In this document: one piece after another, positions 21,544 to 33,438 of the stretch
Layout of the letters: every line of letters starts with the position of its first letter
How positions within the stretch are numbered: position 1 is the first letter of the stretch
Source: Xenoacremonium recifei
Taxonomy: Eukaryota > Ascomycota > Sordariomycetes > Hypocreales > Nectriaceae
NCBI GenBank assembly: GCA_012184525.1
Contig: WOFQ01000041.1
Coordinates: 1 to 64,000, forward strand
Reading direction: 5' to 3'
Length of the DNA: 64,000 nt
Position numbers and translations under genes: made by a program
The notes under the pieces: model-generated
The model's database searches: none
Seen by the model: only the letters and a program-made list of their open reading frames with translations
What the model was told of the DNA's origin: nothing

Positions 21544-22674
21544 AAACCGAGATCTATCCTTTCAGCCAAATCCCATCCATAGCTGATGCTACGTATCACT
21601 GCGGTTTACTCTAATGGAAGTATTGGTTCCTTTCTCCTTCTTCTTCTATCTCCCGGAAAGACGATCCAGACCCAAATGGACAGCTCGCAAAAGATGAGAC
21701 TAGGCCAGCTCGAAATGTGTAGCTGGAATAAAAGAGGGTTTTCCAACACTTGGATTATACCCGCTCAAGATAACAAGTCTCCAGCTCCGTAGAAGAAGGA
21801 CACCTTTGCGTTTGTCCTAAATGGGGAACATTGCCGATAGCGGCTTTGACATCATAGACTCGCTAACTGTATGTTCAGGGCAAGTCAGTAACGTTACCTG
21901 GAACTTGCCATACTTGAAATCTACGGCACCTGTGGAAACGCATGCTGTGGAGATCAGAATGTTGCTTGGCCTAAAGGAACCCTGCGCTCGCCACACTATT
22001 GCCCGCACTACGGCAGCTGAAAAGAACTCGGAAGCTGGGTTTTGGGCATGATGATCCGGGACTTGCATAGTATAATTGAGGGGTAGCACTTGTCGAAAAG
22101 AGGAAGGTGGCCCAAACTCGCATAGCACCCTAGAGAATGATCGCTCAGCAGAGTCGATCAATCCTATGCAGCGAATATCGTCCGGCATTCCTGTCTACCG
22201 TCTCCAGTCAGGCAGGCAGGCTAGGAGAAAGTGCAATGCAGCCAGTACTCCAGGATATCGATCCGCGCAACCCACACCACCCCCATGAAAGTGTACCGGT
22301 ATTGGAACATAGAAACATCAGATGCCACATTAGTATTCTTGAAAACAACTTTAATGAGGTTATGGCATGCTTCACGGATCTTCATGTAGCATTAAGATTA
22401 GCAACGGTTAGGTAATGCAAAGGTACACATCTGCATGCTCAGTCCATTTCCCATATAGCTGATCACGATCCCAAAACTGGAGGATTGGCCATTTTGCGCT
22501 AGCAAGGCCTGGAAAATCCAAGAAGTGAGAAATCACACAGCTATTCTAGCACCAGTTGAGCCAAAGATGATCTAATAACCTTGAATCCTGTCTCACGAAT
22601 GTTGAGGTAAATAAGTATCTAGGAAGGGCAATTGTGCCTAGGATGGAACTGGATTTATAAACATCAGTAACGTA
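21544..22674. other. Intergenic, nothing recognised
   Basis: About 1.1 kb between the GH27 promoter and the GH89 remnant. Open frames up to 123 codons are present but have no recognisable motif or consistent composition. Confidence 0.5.
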
Positions 22675-23675
22675 TTAAATAAAGACAGCAGGCCAACGCT
22701 TCTGAACCTCATTAATAATATCTCTCAAACTACCAGCCGCAGTTTCGACAGATCCACTGTCGTAACCCTTGTATTGCCACGAATTCTCGAAGGCCGTGAT
22801 CTTATTGTTCATATCAACCTCGTTCAATATACCCGTTTGTATTTCATTGAACAAACCATTCACAAAAATTGACCATCTTTTTCGGTAATATGATTTTGTC
22901 AACCCTGTCCACTCCTTCGCGGCATAGTAATTTAGAGACGTCCAGACAGGGACTTGGCTGCGCACGCCGCAATTGATATGATCATCAGCATCTGTAAGAC
23001 TGACCCAGTACTTTGCGGCGTTCAGCCAGTTAGCCAAGGTGAAGTGTGTGTTCGTGGAGAGCACCAAGTCTACATCTGAAATGAAGCTGAGGAGGGTCTG
23101 GCCCTTTGTCGAGACCTCATTGCCCGACTCTCTGCTGTCATTGTCAGCTCTAGAATCGGACATAGCATCGGTGTCTGCATCAATAAGATCAAGGGAGACG
23201 TCAATGAAAGCATTGCTCATAATCTGTCGAGTTACGTCCACAAAATCTAACTGAAAGGCAGGACCTCCCATGGTGAACGAGCATCGGTGCTGGAATCTAA
23301 CACGATTTGCCAGGCTTGCACGAGAACTCTGGGATTATAAAACAGAGCAGTAGGGTGTATATAGTAGCCAGTGCGGTTAACCAGTCCAGTGAGGCTTGGG
23401 AAGAGTTGATACACGCTAACGCCCACAGCTGGGTCTTTTGGATCAGTCGCGTCATATATACTCTCGCATAATCTCTCAAGCCTCATAGAGAGCTCTAGGG
23501 GTACTCATTGCTTTAGAGTTTCTGCGACTGGTCCACTCTCTGAAGTACTCTTTCGTGTTGATCGATGTTGGTTACCAGGCTTGATCCATCATCAGATCAT
23601 ATACCACCTGGTTACCTTCGTATCCCTCTGGATTTAGACCAAATCCGACGAGTGAGCTGGAAGCCTTTAAGGCTC
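22675..23675 (-). pseudogene. GH89 alpha-N-acetylglucosaminidase remnant (C-terminal half, broken)
   Basis: Reading right to left, translated pieces match the C-terminal half of NAGLU/GH89 enzymes: G-F-G-L-N-P-E-G-Y-E-G-N-Q-V-V-Y-D-L, then the helical region Y-F-R-E-W-T-S-R-R, then V-D-V-T-R-Q and the terminal helical part with K-E-W-T-G-L. The coding path is broken by an in-frame TAA (23572-23574), a TGA (23476-23478, apparently a lost Trp), a frameshift near 23465 and another near 23262. The N-terminal domain with its catalytic region is absent, because sequence stops matching near 23675, just before an SDR remnant of opposite orientation. The family removes terminal alpha-GlcNAc. In its intact form this gene may have extended the neighbouring glycosidase set. 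Confidence 0.75.
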
Positions 23676-23713
23676 ATCTAGGGTTATGCTTATAAATATT
23701 TTGAGTATTCTAG

Positions 23714-24534
23714 GGATTCGCTCCTGCATTTGCTAAAGCTGGTGCAAAAGCCATTATTCTAGTGGCTAGGGACATTGATAGGCTGAAGGAGGTCGCTTCT
23801 CCTGTTAAGGAGATTAACCCAAACGTTGAGACTTCAACCTTTTCACTGGACGTCTCCTACAACAAGGCTGTTAAAAGCTTTTATAAGAAGGTTATTCAAA
23901 TTTTGGACGTGCTGATATTCTCATCAACAATGCCGGGTTAATGAAAGCACACGGAAATATTACAGACCTTGACCCGGAGGAGTGGATGGAGGATCTGGTC
24001 CGTTACTCCTATCCATTCTCTGACTACTTCAGAAGTTTAGGGCATAGGTGCGAGATGCTAATTCTCAATCAACAGTCAATCAACGCGCAGGGTACATTTC
24101 TATTCACGAGCTACTTTCTTAAGTCGCTCCCCTTCGACGACACAGAAGCCACTATCATAAATATGACGAGCGGCATGGCATATGGCATATTTCCCCTGGC
24201 CAGTGCTTACTCTCTTGGCAAACTTAAAAATCTCCAGCTCGCGGCTCCGGTTGCCGCTGAAAATCCAAACGTTACGGCGATTGCTCTTCACCCTGGCATT
24301 GTTATGACTGAAATGACAGCTCCTGAATTTCGAAGATTTACCCTCGATACGCCTGAGCTTGTGGGTCGGACAGGGGTCTGGCTGGCTACTGAGAAGGCCA
24401 AGTTTCTAAGCGGCAGATTTGTTGCTTGTAATTGGAATGTTGATGACTTATATGAGAGGCGGGGAGAGATCCAGAGGGACAAGCTACTACAGATCGATCT
24501 CGTTGGCACATTTGGCTCTGGGCAATTTAACTAG
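23714..24534 (+). pseudogene. Short-chain dehydrogenase remnant, 5'-truncated and frameshifted
   Basis: The frame begins abruptly at F-A-P-A-F-A-K-A-G-A-K, so the first strand and the T-G-x3-G-x-G cofactor motif are missing. Near 23905 a one-base loss in a T run shifts the frame; the other frame then reads G-R-A-D-I-L-I-N-N-A-G-L-M. Later the S-G-M-A and Y-S-L-G-K active-site motifs are intact, and the frame ends at 24534. A probable intron (about 23999-24078, weak donor GTCCGT, branch site GCTAAT, acceptor CAACAG) accounts for an odd insertion before S-I-N-A-Q-G-T-F-L. Loss of the cofactor motif and the start codon argue against function. Confidence 0.75.
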
Positions 24535-25902
24535 GTAGTGAGGGTTAGCTGATACATACATCTATCTTGGCAAGATCACGTATGCCGAAAATTCGCTGGC
24601 ACGCATAAATACCGACGGTAGGACCCGAAATATTTTGAATTCTGGTATGCGCTATGATATTGTGGACGTCTTCAATACGTACGACGATAGGTATCCTTGG
24701 CTTTGGTAGTTTTGGAGTCCTCATTCACATCTAAGCCGATACGGTCCGCGAGAGGCCGGATGCGTCAATCCAGGTCGCAGTCGCTATATCTTTCTTTAGG
24801 GAGGCTACCATCGCCTCGTGTACTCGAAAGTGCCGTTTCCGACGGGGCTTCACCGTTTGATGGTCAATTTACTCCCTTGCAGGGCCAATAAAGGGGAAAA
24901 GGAATACTGACGGAAGCATATGGAATCGCATCTAGACAGTATGGGCGAGAATAAGGAACGCAAAACACACATGTCATCCAATGTAAACAGTTTGTAGGTA
25001 CTCTAGTAGGGTGGTATCAGCAGCAGCTCTGCGGATATCGACATCTTTATCATCAATAGCATATAATCTAACCCTAAGGGTCCTACAATAGCACACCTTG
25101 TCTTCTCCAACTGGCCCTACACTGATCTCGTTCACTTGTATCCCAACCCTTAATAGATGCTTCGGCTTCCTTCAACATGTCGGCTAGTTCTCTAGGTACA
25201 GCTGTACGGCCACACACGTACTTTCCGCGTCGTAGTCTGACAGATCAGCAGCTATAGCCCTGAGACCGAATATCAGTCACTAGCAGGTCGAAACCCAATT
25301 ACTGATTCTTCCGGAATGTAGCGGTATTTCGGCTCTTCTTTTGATCCTGGGACGCTCCACCACTGATAAATTGTGGCTTTTCAGGGCTTTTCAAGCCACA
25401 CGCTGCGATACGGATCCGGACGATCCCAGGGTTTGTAGGAAATCACTGCTGAGCTAATGGCAACTGTTAACAAAGCTAGACCGTCACCAACAGATCGATA
25501 TGTCATATTCACGGATTACATAGGATGCCTACAGTACCATTCCATTTATAATCTATGAGTTATTCATCTAATCTCCTGATATTTGGGCATGTGGTTGACA
25601 AAGCCCTGGAAATTCGGCAATGCGTAATTTGTAGATACCCTATAGCGAGAGAGAAATCCGCATGGCAGAGCACGGTTCGCTGCCATTCCTCCTACAGGTC
25701 AGTTATCCTGCTTGTTCCAAAGAACAAGGTAGAATTTTTGTTGGAAACTCCCCTATATTTAAATGAACCCCCCATGTACAGGACTATATAGAGTCATGCG
25801 GTCGAGAGGGTATCTAAGATATGTTACTTAACACAATGTCTTTGATCGCGTCGACTTCTCGTATTAAAACACCCTCACATATAAGAGCATAGTTTGAAGA
25901 TC
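24535..25902. other. Spacer with probable gene remnants
   Basis: No intact gene. A plus-strand frame at about 24548-24709 reads like protein (I-Y-L-G-K-I-T-Y-A-E-N-S-L-A-R-I-N-T-D-G) but has no start. Minus-strand pieces between about 25090 and 25400 also look coding (W-W-S-V-P-G-S-K-E-E-P-K-Y and R-E-L-A-D-M-L-K-E-A-E-A) yet are split by stops and frame changes. I read these as decayed genes of unknown kind. Confidence 0.35.
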
Positions 25903-26797
25903 TCAGATATCCAGCTTATCGACTGCGTCTCTCGCCTTGTCCTTCCAGTCCTCCCTCCAACGACTCAACGGAGGCCTTCCCTCAATAAGATCACCCGCCG
26001 TCCACTTAACCCTCTTTTTGTCCAGGACCTCAGTCACCTCGTTGTCCGGGCACACGACCCAGAACTGGCGCTCCTCAATCTTCTTTTCCAGGTAGTCCAC
26101 CACTTGATCGGGCCACCAAGCACCGTCCGGCTTCGCCGTCCCTGCGTTAGCACGGTTCCCGCTCATGCCGGTGTATGTCCATCCTGGGACGAGCAGGTGC
26201 ACGGAAATGTTCTTATCACGAAGATCCCAATTGAGATGCTCCGCAAGCGACTTCACGGCTGCCTTTGAGGAGTTATATGCTGGGTTCCCAGGCGGGTTGG
26301 TGATGCCCTGCTTGGACCCGGTGATGATGATGGAGGGCCGAGACCCTGCAGACGCCGTTGCCTCGACAAGTGGCAAAAGTGCTGAGATCCCGTTAACAAC
26401 CCCTAGAATATTCGTTCTGTAAATGTCTTCAAACGCAGAGGCATCCTCCCAAGAGGTCTTTCCGCCTTTGCCGGCGTTAAGAGCCAGCAAGTTAATCTCT
26501 CCTGAACTTCAATTAGTCTCATTCTCGGCAGCAGAAGTCATCCCAATGCTCACCACCAAGATCCCTTTTTACCACTTTGGTCAGGGCATCCCAGTCTTCT
26601 TTGCGCCCGACGTCTGTTTTCAAAGGCGTGACCCCATCTCCAAGACTCTTCACGGCAGCCTCCAAGGACTCCCCATCCCAGTCGGCAATGAGCACGCGCA
26701 TGCCATTGCCGCGACACTTCTTAGCCAGCGCGTAACCGATTCCGGATGCTCCGCCCGTGATAACGGCCAAACCGCGCTTTGGAAAAATTTGGGCCAT
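25903..26797 (-). CDS. Short-chain dehydrogenase/reductase
   Basis: Two exons, 26797-26554 and 26501-25903, with a 52-bp GTGAGC...CAG intron; 280 residues. It has the classical SDR layout: T-G-G-A-S-G-I-G cofactor motif (about 14-21), A-D-W-D after the second strand, L-N-A-G (about 88-91), a catalytic Ser in I-I-I-T-G-S-K and Y-N-S-S-K as the Y-x3-K motif. The acidic residue after the second strand suggests NAD preference. Substrate is unknown. It is intact, unlike its neighbours on both sides. No signal peptide, so cytosolic. Confidence 0.88.
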
Positions 26798-27284
26798 AAT
26801 GTAGAGAGAATGAACGCTTTAAATTTTTGGAGTGATACAGATGTGACTGGGTGCGTTAACTCGGATTAACCCCGCTTCGCCTGGCTCTTGATACAGCAAG
26901 TGGAAGAGGAATGAACAAGAAGTAGAGGAACCTTTTGTATCCTGGCTGGATGGATAAAATAAATACAAATAGAGCCCACACGTGACGTCAGCGGGCTCAT
27001 GTAAAGACCGCGCCAGTGAACGGTTATGTCCTAACGCCGCGGCCATAAACCTCCGTGAGAGGTTTGGGTGCGATAAACCGTGGGTTGCCGGAATTCGAAA
27101 TCGACCCGTCGTAATCTAATCAAAAATCGGGAAGTATCAATAAATAAAGACTAGTCTATTCGAAGTTATCGTCTTCCTATACGGGAGTCTTTCCTGAAAG
27201 ACACTTCAACACAACAGGTAAATCCATGGAACCCAGAAATGCAAGTCGACAGTTCCATACCTTATGGTACCACCCGCTGAAACC
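26798..27284. other. Intergenic, SDR promoter side
   Basis: It contains the upstream region of the minus-strand SDR and the 3' flank of the broken transporter. Nothing else is seen. Confidence 0.5.
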
Positions 27285-28095
27285 TTACATTCTCTTGGAA
27301 TGCAAAACCTCAGCATGCTCTGCTTCCTGGATCTTTCGCTCAGCGACTTCTTGAGTTTTGTCACGAGCTGTCCTTGTAGCCTCGGCCCAGCTAATCATTT
27401 TTCCACCTTCAAACTTGATTTCAAACAAACGGTCAACCTGTTCCAAGGAAAGGCCAGCCGTCTCAACGTACCAGCGTAAAATTACGGGCACAAAACAAAA
27501 GTTGAAGATCCCATAGATGAGGTAGTACTTCCACCCATATTTTCGAACGCAATAGGGGTGATGACAACAACGATATAAACTGAGATGCAGTTCACAGCGG
27601 TGGCAATGGACGTACCAATATTTCGCATGCGCTGCGAGTTGATCTCAGCAGGGTACATGTATGGAATCGAAAGCAGCGACATGCCATAAAAGACATAATA
27701 AACGAAGATGAACACCACAGCGAAGATAGACATGCCTTTGTTCTGATTGTGATCCCCACTGAAACGTAGGCCGACGGCCACGAGAACGAAGCAGATCCCA
27801 CTGACAAACGAGCCAATCATCATAAGCTTGCGACGACCGATACTTTCGATCAGCAAGGCTGCCATAGCACCCCAGAACATGAGAGACATGAAGTTGACTG
27901 CTGAGAGGATCAAGGAAAGTCTGTCCGACATTCCAAAAGACCTCACGAGGACGACCGGTAAGTAGTAAGCAAATTGGTTCCTCCAAACTGCTGGAAGAAA
28001 GGCGTGCCCGCTCCCAAGAGAATACGTCGGAAGTTTTGATGCCTCCCGCCGCTAAAAGCCTCCTTTAATGACGCCTTGTGGGCGATTTCTCATGT
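27285..28095 (-). pseudogene. Sugar transporter remnant (C-terminal half of an MFS protein)
   Basis: Translated pieces match the second half of a sugar porter: Q-Q-F-G-G-T-N then A-Y-Y-L-P-V-V-L-V (TM7), E-S-I-G-R-R-K-L (the central GRR loop), P-A-E-I-N-S-Q-R-M-R before TM11, and V-E-T-A-G-L-S-L-E-Q-V-D-R-L-F-E at the C-terminus. Two frameshifts are needed, near 27975 and near 27535, each equal to a small base loss. The first six membrane helices are absent: matching starts near 28095 with no start codon. This is a decayed relative of the intact transporter at 31732-33438. Confidence 0.8.
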
Positions 28096-28369
28096 ATCAA
28101 TGTCTAATTTTCTCCTCGGGGGCAGTTAGGTTGAAGCAGACGTGTGCATTTATGTTCTAACTGAACCATGCATTTATCGCCATCCCGTAAATGATTCACC
28201 CCGCCTGAGTGGTACACGACTATATCAGGCTCTCTACATTTCAACAAACTAATAGCAGTTCCAGGAACTATATATATAATATAGATAAACTTGAGGATAT
28301 ATCTTATTCTTTCTTCAGCATGAGCCAAGCTCCCCAGTAATATACTCTAAGAAGTTGTTATTCATAAGG

Positions 28370-29477
28370 TTAATTATCCGCGTAGGTTTCTATCCCATTC
28401 ACCGCGTCTTCAATAGTCTCCTTTAGAGGCCTATAGCCGCCATAAATACCCCACTTCTTCAGTAGGGCAATGGACTGACTTTGGTCTGTGGTCAGGTTGA
28501 GATGCATCCGAGGCTCAAAGTCAGACATGAACTCTCGATCCGGGCGGATCTGGCGCATGATGTAAAGTACGTCATTCCAGGAAACATTCTGGGTGTGGCC
28601 CCAGGCGTGCAGTCGCGCGTTGTTGGTGTCGGGATCCAGGGCAGCAGCAACATGAAGTAGCGCCACATCCTTGACGTCGATGATATAACCTTGACATGTT
28701 CAGAATAAGCTTGCTGTGCTCTTTATGAGGTTTTTGCTTCAGTAACTCACCTGCTGGCTGCATGTTGATAAGGCTGGCATCTCCATCGTAAAGCATCTTG
28801 GCCCAGTCTGCTTCCTTGCCACTATGCTTCTTGTGTAGAGGCTGGCCAAAAACGCACGAAGGGGCCACGACATTGACATTGAAAGCTGGCTTATGGTCGC
28901 TGACAAACTTCCATAAGGCCTTCTCGGCCGCAACCTTGCTAGCCATATATATGAAAAAAGGCTGTAGTGGTGTATGCGGCGGAGGGGCGTATGCCAACTT
29001 GACCGACTCTTCATTCCACGAGTCTTTGTCGATATGTATGTTGCTCCTGGGGTCTTGCATCGCGGCAGCCCCGAAGGAGCCGGTATAAACAAAGGAGCGC
29101 AACGATGGCTCTTTCAGTGCTGAGAAGAGGATCGATGTGGTGCCAGCAACGGTCTGTGGAATCACCTTCTCCGGGTCCGCATCGTCAGGGATTGGCGTGG
29201 CTACATGAATGACTGCCGATATACCTTTGACAGCATCGTCGAAAGCTTGATCGACTTTCAGATCTTGAACTTCCACGAGTTCAAGGTTGTGGCTGTCGGC
29301 ATAGGACTTGAACACGTCCTCGAGCAGCCATGACGCGCTCTGCAGGTTCCTGACCGTACCTCGGACTTTGTATCCGCGTTCCAAGAATGCTTTGCCGACT
29401 TGGGACGCGATAAATCCAGTGAGACCCGTCACAAGGACCCATGAGCCCGGCGGGATGGTCGATGCTGGGCCAGACAT
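28370..29477 (-). CDS. Extended SDR, NAD(P)-dependent aldehyde/ketone reductase (GRE2 / dihydroflavonol-reductase-like)
   Basis: Two exons, 29477-28751 and 28689-28370, with a 61-bp intron that restores Q-P-A-G-Y-I-I-D-V-K-D-V-A; 348 residues. The N-terminal T-G-L-T-G-F-I-A-S-Q-V motif, V-R-G-T-V-R after the second strand (NADP-type Arg), H-V-A-T-P, and Y-M-A-S-K as Y-x3-K place it with methylglyoxal/aldehyde reductases and cinnamoyl-CoA or dihydroflavonol reductase relatives. It is cytosolic and its substrate unknown. The typical fungal role is reduction of reactive carbonyls. Confidence 0.88.
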
Positions 29478-29988
29478 AACTTCAATTGGAGGTTTTGATA
29501 ATTAGGTAATTTGTGCTTGTGGATCTGTTTGGAAAGAATTGAAGCAGGGTGCAAAGTTCTGGGAGAATTACCAAATTTATATTCAGCCGAGGGACAAGTT
29601 CGGGCGTAGTTTCCATCAGCTCACTTCAATCAACTTGCCGGGGGAACTTATGAAAGCTGACAAATTTCCCTCAGCAACCTTGACGGCCATTCAAACGTGA
29701 AGATGTCATTCAGTCCAGTTTGAAGGGGTTTTAGAGCTCGGTTACGGCGGGCAAATCAGTAAATATTGGTAAGCACGAGTTGATTCCCTAACTGGGAAAG
29801 AGTACTTCTTGGCATTTTGCAAAGCAGATGTCCGTCACGACAAGGAGAGGTCTAGTCCCCAGAACACCAGGAATACACTCGACTTGGAGACGCTGTTCGG
29901 GGGTGTGTCCTGACGAAATGACGGCTTCGGCGCAACAGGTTATCCCGCAGGTTATTATAACAAATCAGCTCCTTGCCGCTAGAAAGAT
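29478..29988. other. Intergenic, possible decayed 3' part of the next gene
   Basis: It holds the reductase promoter. On the minus strand weak protein-like sequence (G-T-R-P-L-L-V-V-T-D, about 29820-29950) might be the lost continuation of the regulator-like gene that ends at 29989, but no clean splice path was found. Confidence 0.3.
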
Positions 29989-31030
29989 TTATTGTCCATA
30001 CAACACGTGTCTAATGATGTTTATGTGATTACAGTCTGGCCTTATACCTGACTCTATGGCTCTCTTGTCATACACAAGAGACAGGAAGATGTGTTTCAGA
30101 TAGGAGAGATTGAGAGACTGCAAACCACCTTTCAGCTCCACCATCGTCATCGCTCCGTCAGCATGATGACCAACTGCAGCATGATCACCTATCATGAACT
30201 GGGATCACCACCAACGCGTCAGTACTTTGCATTTCCGAATGTAAAGACCCAGATTCAAGCTCACTTCATCAAACGCCAGTGCTACTACTTGCGCAACTGT
30301 CGAATCATCCATAACTTGTCCTTTGGAAGAGATGGTTACGTTGAGGGCCTGTATACAAGCAACCTTGTATTGCGTCGCTAACTGTGTAAAGTACTCTTTT
30401 CGGGTATCGAATCGAGACAAATGGCGAGATGCAGTGAACAGGATACTGTTTAGGAGCCCTACATCTCTCGAAGCAAGTTGCATCCACTCGCTAGCCATGC
30501 ACACTTGAAAGTTCTCCAAGGCTCTGACTATAGGGCACTGCTGATGCATGAATGGGACGACGGCTCTCAAGTCTGGAGGAGGGTCAGGGCTTTGGGGACA
30601 AATGCACGCGAATCCTTTCAGACAGTCGAGATCGAAATGATGACAACTTACAATGATCAACCAGAAGGTACTCTATGTTCCGGGGAGATCCCGCAAGGTA
30701 ATCGAAGGGATAACCACTACCTAACGACAGAGGACCCGAGAGGCTTGGCGGAATAAATGTTACCTCCTTATAAGGGCTGGTGTTTCTGCTTCCGCTGGCT
30801 CTTAAAAGCTGGGAGGTTTGTTCAGTTGCTCTGCCGTTTAGGTTCTCGTTGTCTTCTCGGTGGTCATTTTCTCTTCTGGCCTGATAACTCTCCATACGCA
30901 ACCGTCTCGCTCTGGCGTGTCTCTCACGCGCAGCATGCGACCATGCTTGTTGCCGCAATTGGGATGAGAGCCCCGTAGTAGGGCTCGAGACATTGATGAA
31001 TTCCACCTTGTACGTCCCGTTGGATGACAT
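29989..31030 (-). CDS. Fungal-specific transcription-factor-like protein without a zinc cluster, probably 3'-truncated
   Basis: Three exons, 31030-30652, 30572-30265 and 30198-29989, phases consistent; 298 residues. The start, with K-V-E-F-I-N-V-S-S-P and a basic S-H-A-A-R-E-R-H-A-R-A-R-R stretch, is typical of a large fungal family that carries the C-terminal regulator domain but no Zn2Cys6 motif. L-V-D-H-Y-L, C-P-I-V-R-A-L-E-N-F and M-T-M-V-E-L-K-G-G-L-Q-S-L are family blocks. Full members are usually about 450-550 residues, so the early stop suggests loss of the last third, or a missed intron at a GTATAAG donor after A-I-E-S-G. Function is uncertain. Confidence 0.55.
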
Positions 31031-31731
31031 TTTGGTACTGCTGTTACGAAAGAGGCAAGGACCTAGCACCAGAGAGGAGCACAGGTCGCGCTTTTCGGTG
31101 TGCGTAATGTGGAGCAACACGACTATTCAGAGGGTCAACGTCAAAAATTGATCAACACGGCACGAGCATCAATGTAAAGAGCTGGCCCTAGGTGGGAAGA
31201 TGAGAGATGGGAAGAGAGATAAATGGGTTCCGGACCAGGGCGTTGGAGTAACAATTCAGAGCGTCGACCTCATTTGTCAGCTGAGCGCTACCATGCATGA
31301 CTCTAAGCAGGACGCCGGCTCTCGTCAGTCTGTGGAAACATTTGCGGCTGGTAACGCCCCGCTTACAATGCCAAGAGGTACTCCTTCCGAATTGGGAAAA
31401 TCATCATGGGTGAACGCTACCTATTGTGCCTTGGCCCACCATTTTCGGGGATGCTCGCTTCGGCAGAGCTCTACAGTAACAAGCGAATCCGGCAGAAAAT
31501 CAGCACTTTTGTTTTCGAGACCACTACAAATTTTCTCAAAGCCAGAATCAAGTCCACATTAGATAACAAGATAGCTAAGTTTACTGTAAAGCGAGAGTTT
31601 TGCACTACAAAAAAAAACCGTCCTAAAAATCATCCAGTCTACTAACTTTGGCTGTCGTGTTCATGATTCATCCTCTCGGACAGTCCAGCATCTCGAACCT
31701 GCCACCAAGAGAGGCACACCTATCGACCTCT
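31031..31731. other. Intergenic, no gene seen
   Basis: A 0.7-kb spacer between the regulator-like gene and the 3' end of the sugar transporter. Open frames here lack motifs. Confidence 0.5.
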
Positions 31732-33438
31732 TTACACCTCTTCAATATCTACATTATCCCCGTCTGCAGCAGCAGTCCGTTTCTTTTCGGCATCGAGCAG
31801 GCCCATGTCAGCGGCGAAGGTGCTATGTGGCACCCACTTCGAGGATTTCATAGCAGTAGTTTCTTCAAACATTCGATCAACTTGTTCTAGGCTGAGTCCC
31901 TTTGTTTCGAAGATAAGAAGATAAGCGTAGACGAAAGCGACCGTGCAAAGAGATCCCCACAAGAAGAAAACTTTCGCTTTCATGTTATCTCGATGGGCGC
32001 CAACAAGGACCGGAGTAATGAGGGCAATAATCTTTAAAATTATGTCAGCTGGAGACGCACTAATTCATCGTCCTAAGATGCTACTCACGCAGTTCCAGAG
32101 CCAGTTGGAGGCAGTGGAAAGAGCGATGCCGCGAGACCTAATAGGAATCGGGAAGATCTCTCCAATGACGACCCAGGCAGCTGGGCCCCAAGTAGAGGCA
32201 AAAAAGAAAATGTAGATGCAAATGAACGAGATTAGGCATCTGACTGCGGCTTGATCATTGGGAAGAGCAGTCCCCACAGCTCCAATGATGAATTCGCAGA
32301 TGAGCATACCCAACGCACCATATATGAGAATTGTGCGTCGTCCGAATCGCTCGACAGTCCAGAAGGAGACCGGTGTGGAGCAGACATTGATCAGGGTGAA
32401 GATCAAGGACATTAAGAAAGGGTTCTTAATGGTGCCGAGGGATTGCATGAAGACTGTTGAATAGTACATAATAAAATTGATGCCGGTCCACTGTTGCATC
32501 ATTTGCAAAGACGTTCCAAGAATAGTCCGGCGAAGATTGGACACAGGGCTCCATAGTCCTCCTTTAAAGCAGTTGACCCAGGAAGACAAATAGCCCGTTT
32601 GTGGAATAACACTCATTTCGTATTCATAATTGGCAATGATTTCGGCAAGCTCGTTTTGCACAAATTCCGAAGATTCTGGTTGCCCTCGAAGGCTTGAAAG
32701 GACTTGGCCAGCTTTTCCGATGTTGCCTTTTATGACAAAATAGCGTGGTGATTCGGGAAGGCAGAAAAGCCCAATGCCGAGAATGATTGCCGGAATGAAC
32801 TGAATTGCCATTGGGATGCGATATGATCCAGAGTCCATACGATGCTCAGTGGCATATGTAACACAGGAGGCGATGAGAAGCCCAATGGTGATGCAGAACT
32901 GATATGCGGAAACGATCGCACCGCGAACCTTTCGAGGCGCAACCTCGGACATGTACATGATGATAACTGCAGAGACGAATCCGAATCCGAAACCAGCAAT
33001 AATCCGTCCCACGGCAAGAACGGGGATTGTGGAGGAGGCAACCTGAATAACCACTCCAGCACAAAAGATAAAGCATCCCGTTATAATCGTTGTTCGCCGT
33101 CCAAACAAATCGGCCAGATCTCCAGCAATGATAGAGCCAAAGAAGGTGCCTGCCGATAGGATAGAGACGATCAATGACTGGTGGCTCGAGGAAATAACGA
33201 AGTCGGCGGTCTGGGTGGAAGTGGCGTCGGCGGGGGGGTATGGTAGATTCTCGAAGGTGTGAATGAAGTATTTCATGTCGAGAATGCCACTGATGTTCCC
33301 GGAGTCGAAGCCGAAGAATATGCCGCCAAAGGCAGCAAAGGCGCACATCAAGTACGCCTTGAATGTAACAGGAGCCTCAATCCGATCAATGTCATCTGTT
33401 GCATGAGCAACCGTAGGAACTACTGTTCCACCAGGCAT
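31732..33438 (-). CDS. MFS monosaccharide transporter (hexose/pentose type)
   Basis: Two exons, 33438-32089 and 32031-31732, joined across a 57-bp intron that restores S-N-W-L-W-N-C-I-I-A-L-I-T-P; 549 residues. Sugar-porter hallmarks are F-F-G-F-D-S-G-N-I-S-G (TM1), D-L-F-G-R-R-T, P-E-S-P-R-Y, Q-Q-W-T-G-I-N-F (TM7, the sugar-binding QQ), E-R-F-G-R-R-T, and F-E-T-K-G-L-S-L-E-Q-V-D. This is the glucose/xylose carrier type with proton symport. It is on the plasma membrane and could take up the galactose or other monosaccharides freed by the upstream hydrolases, though it sits 10 kb away beyond the decay zone. The upstream GTG is not used as start; the ATG at 33438 is. Confidence 0.93.

Noticed and set aside
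21817..22188. 123-codon minus-strand frame upstream of the GH27 gene
   Set aside because: Composition and pattern are not protein-like and no family is recognised.
22675..23675. Reading the GH89 pieces as an intact gene with introns
   Set aside because: The frame changes occur with no room for introns, in-frame stops remain, and the N-terminal domain is missing.
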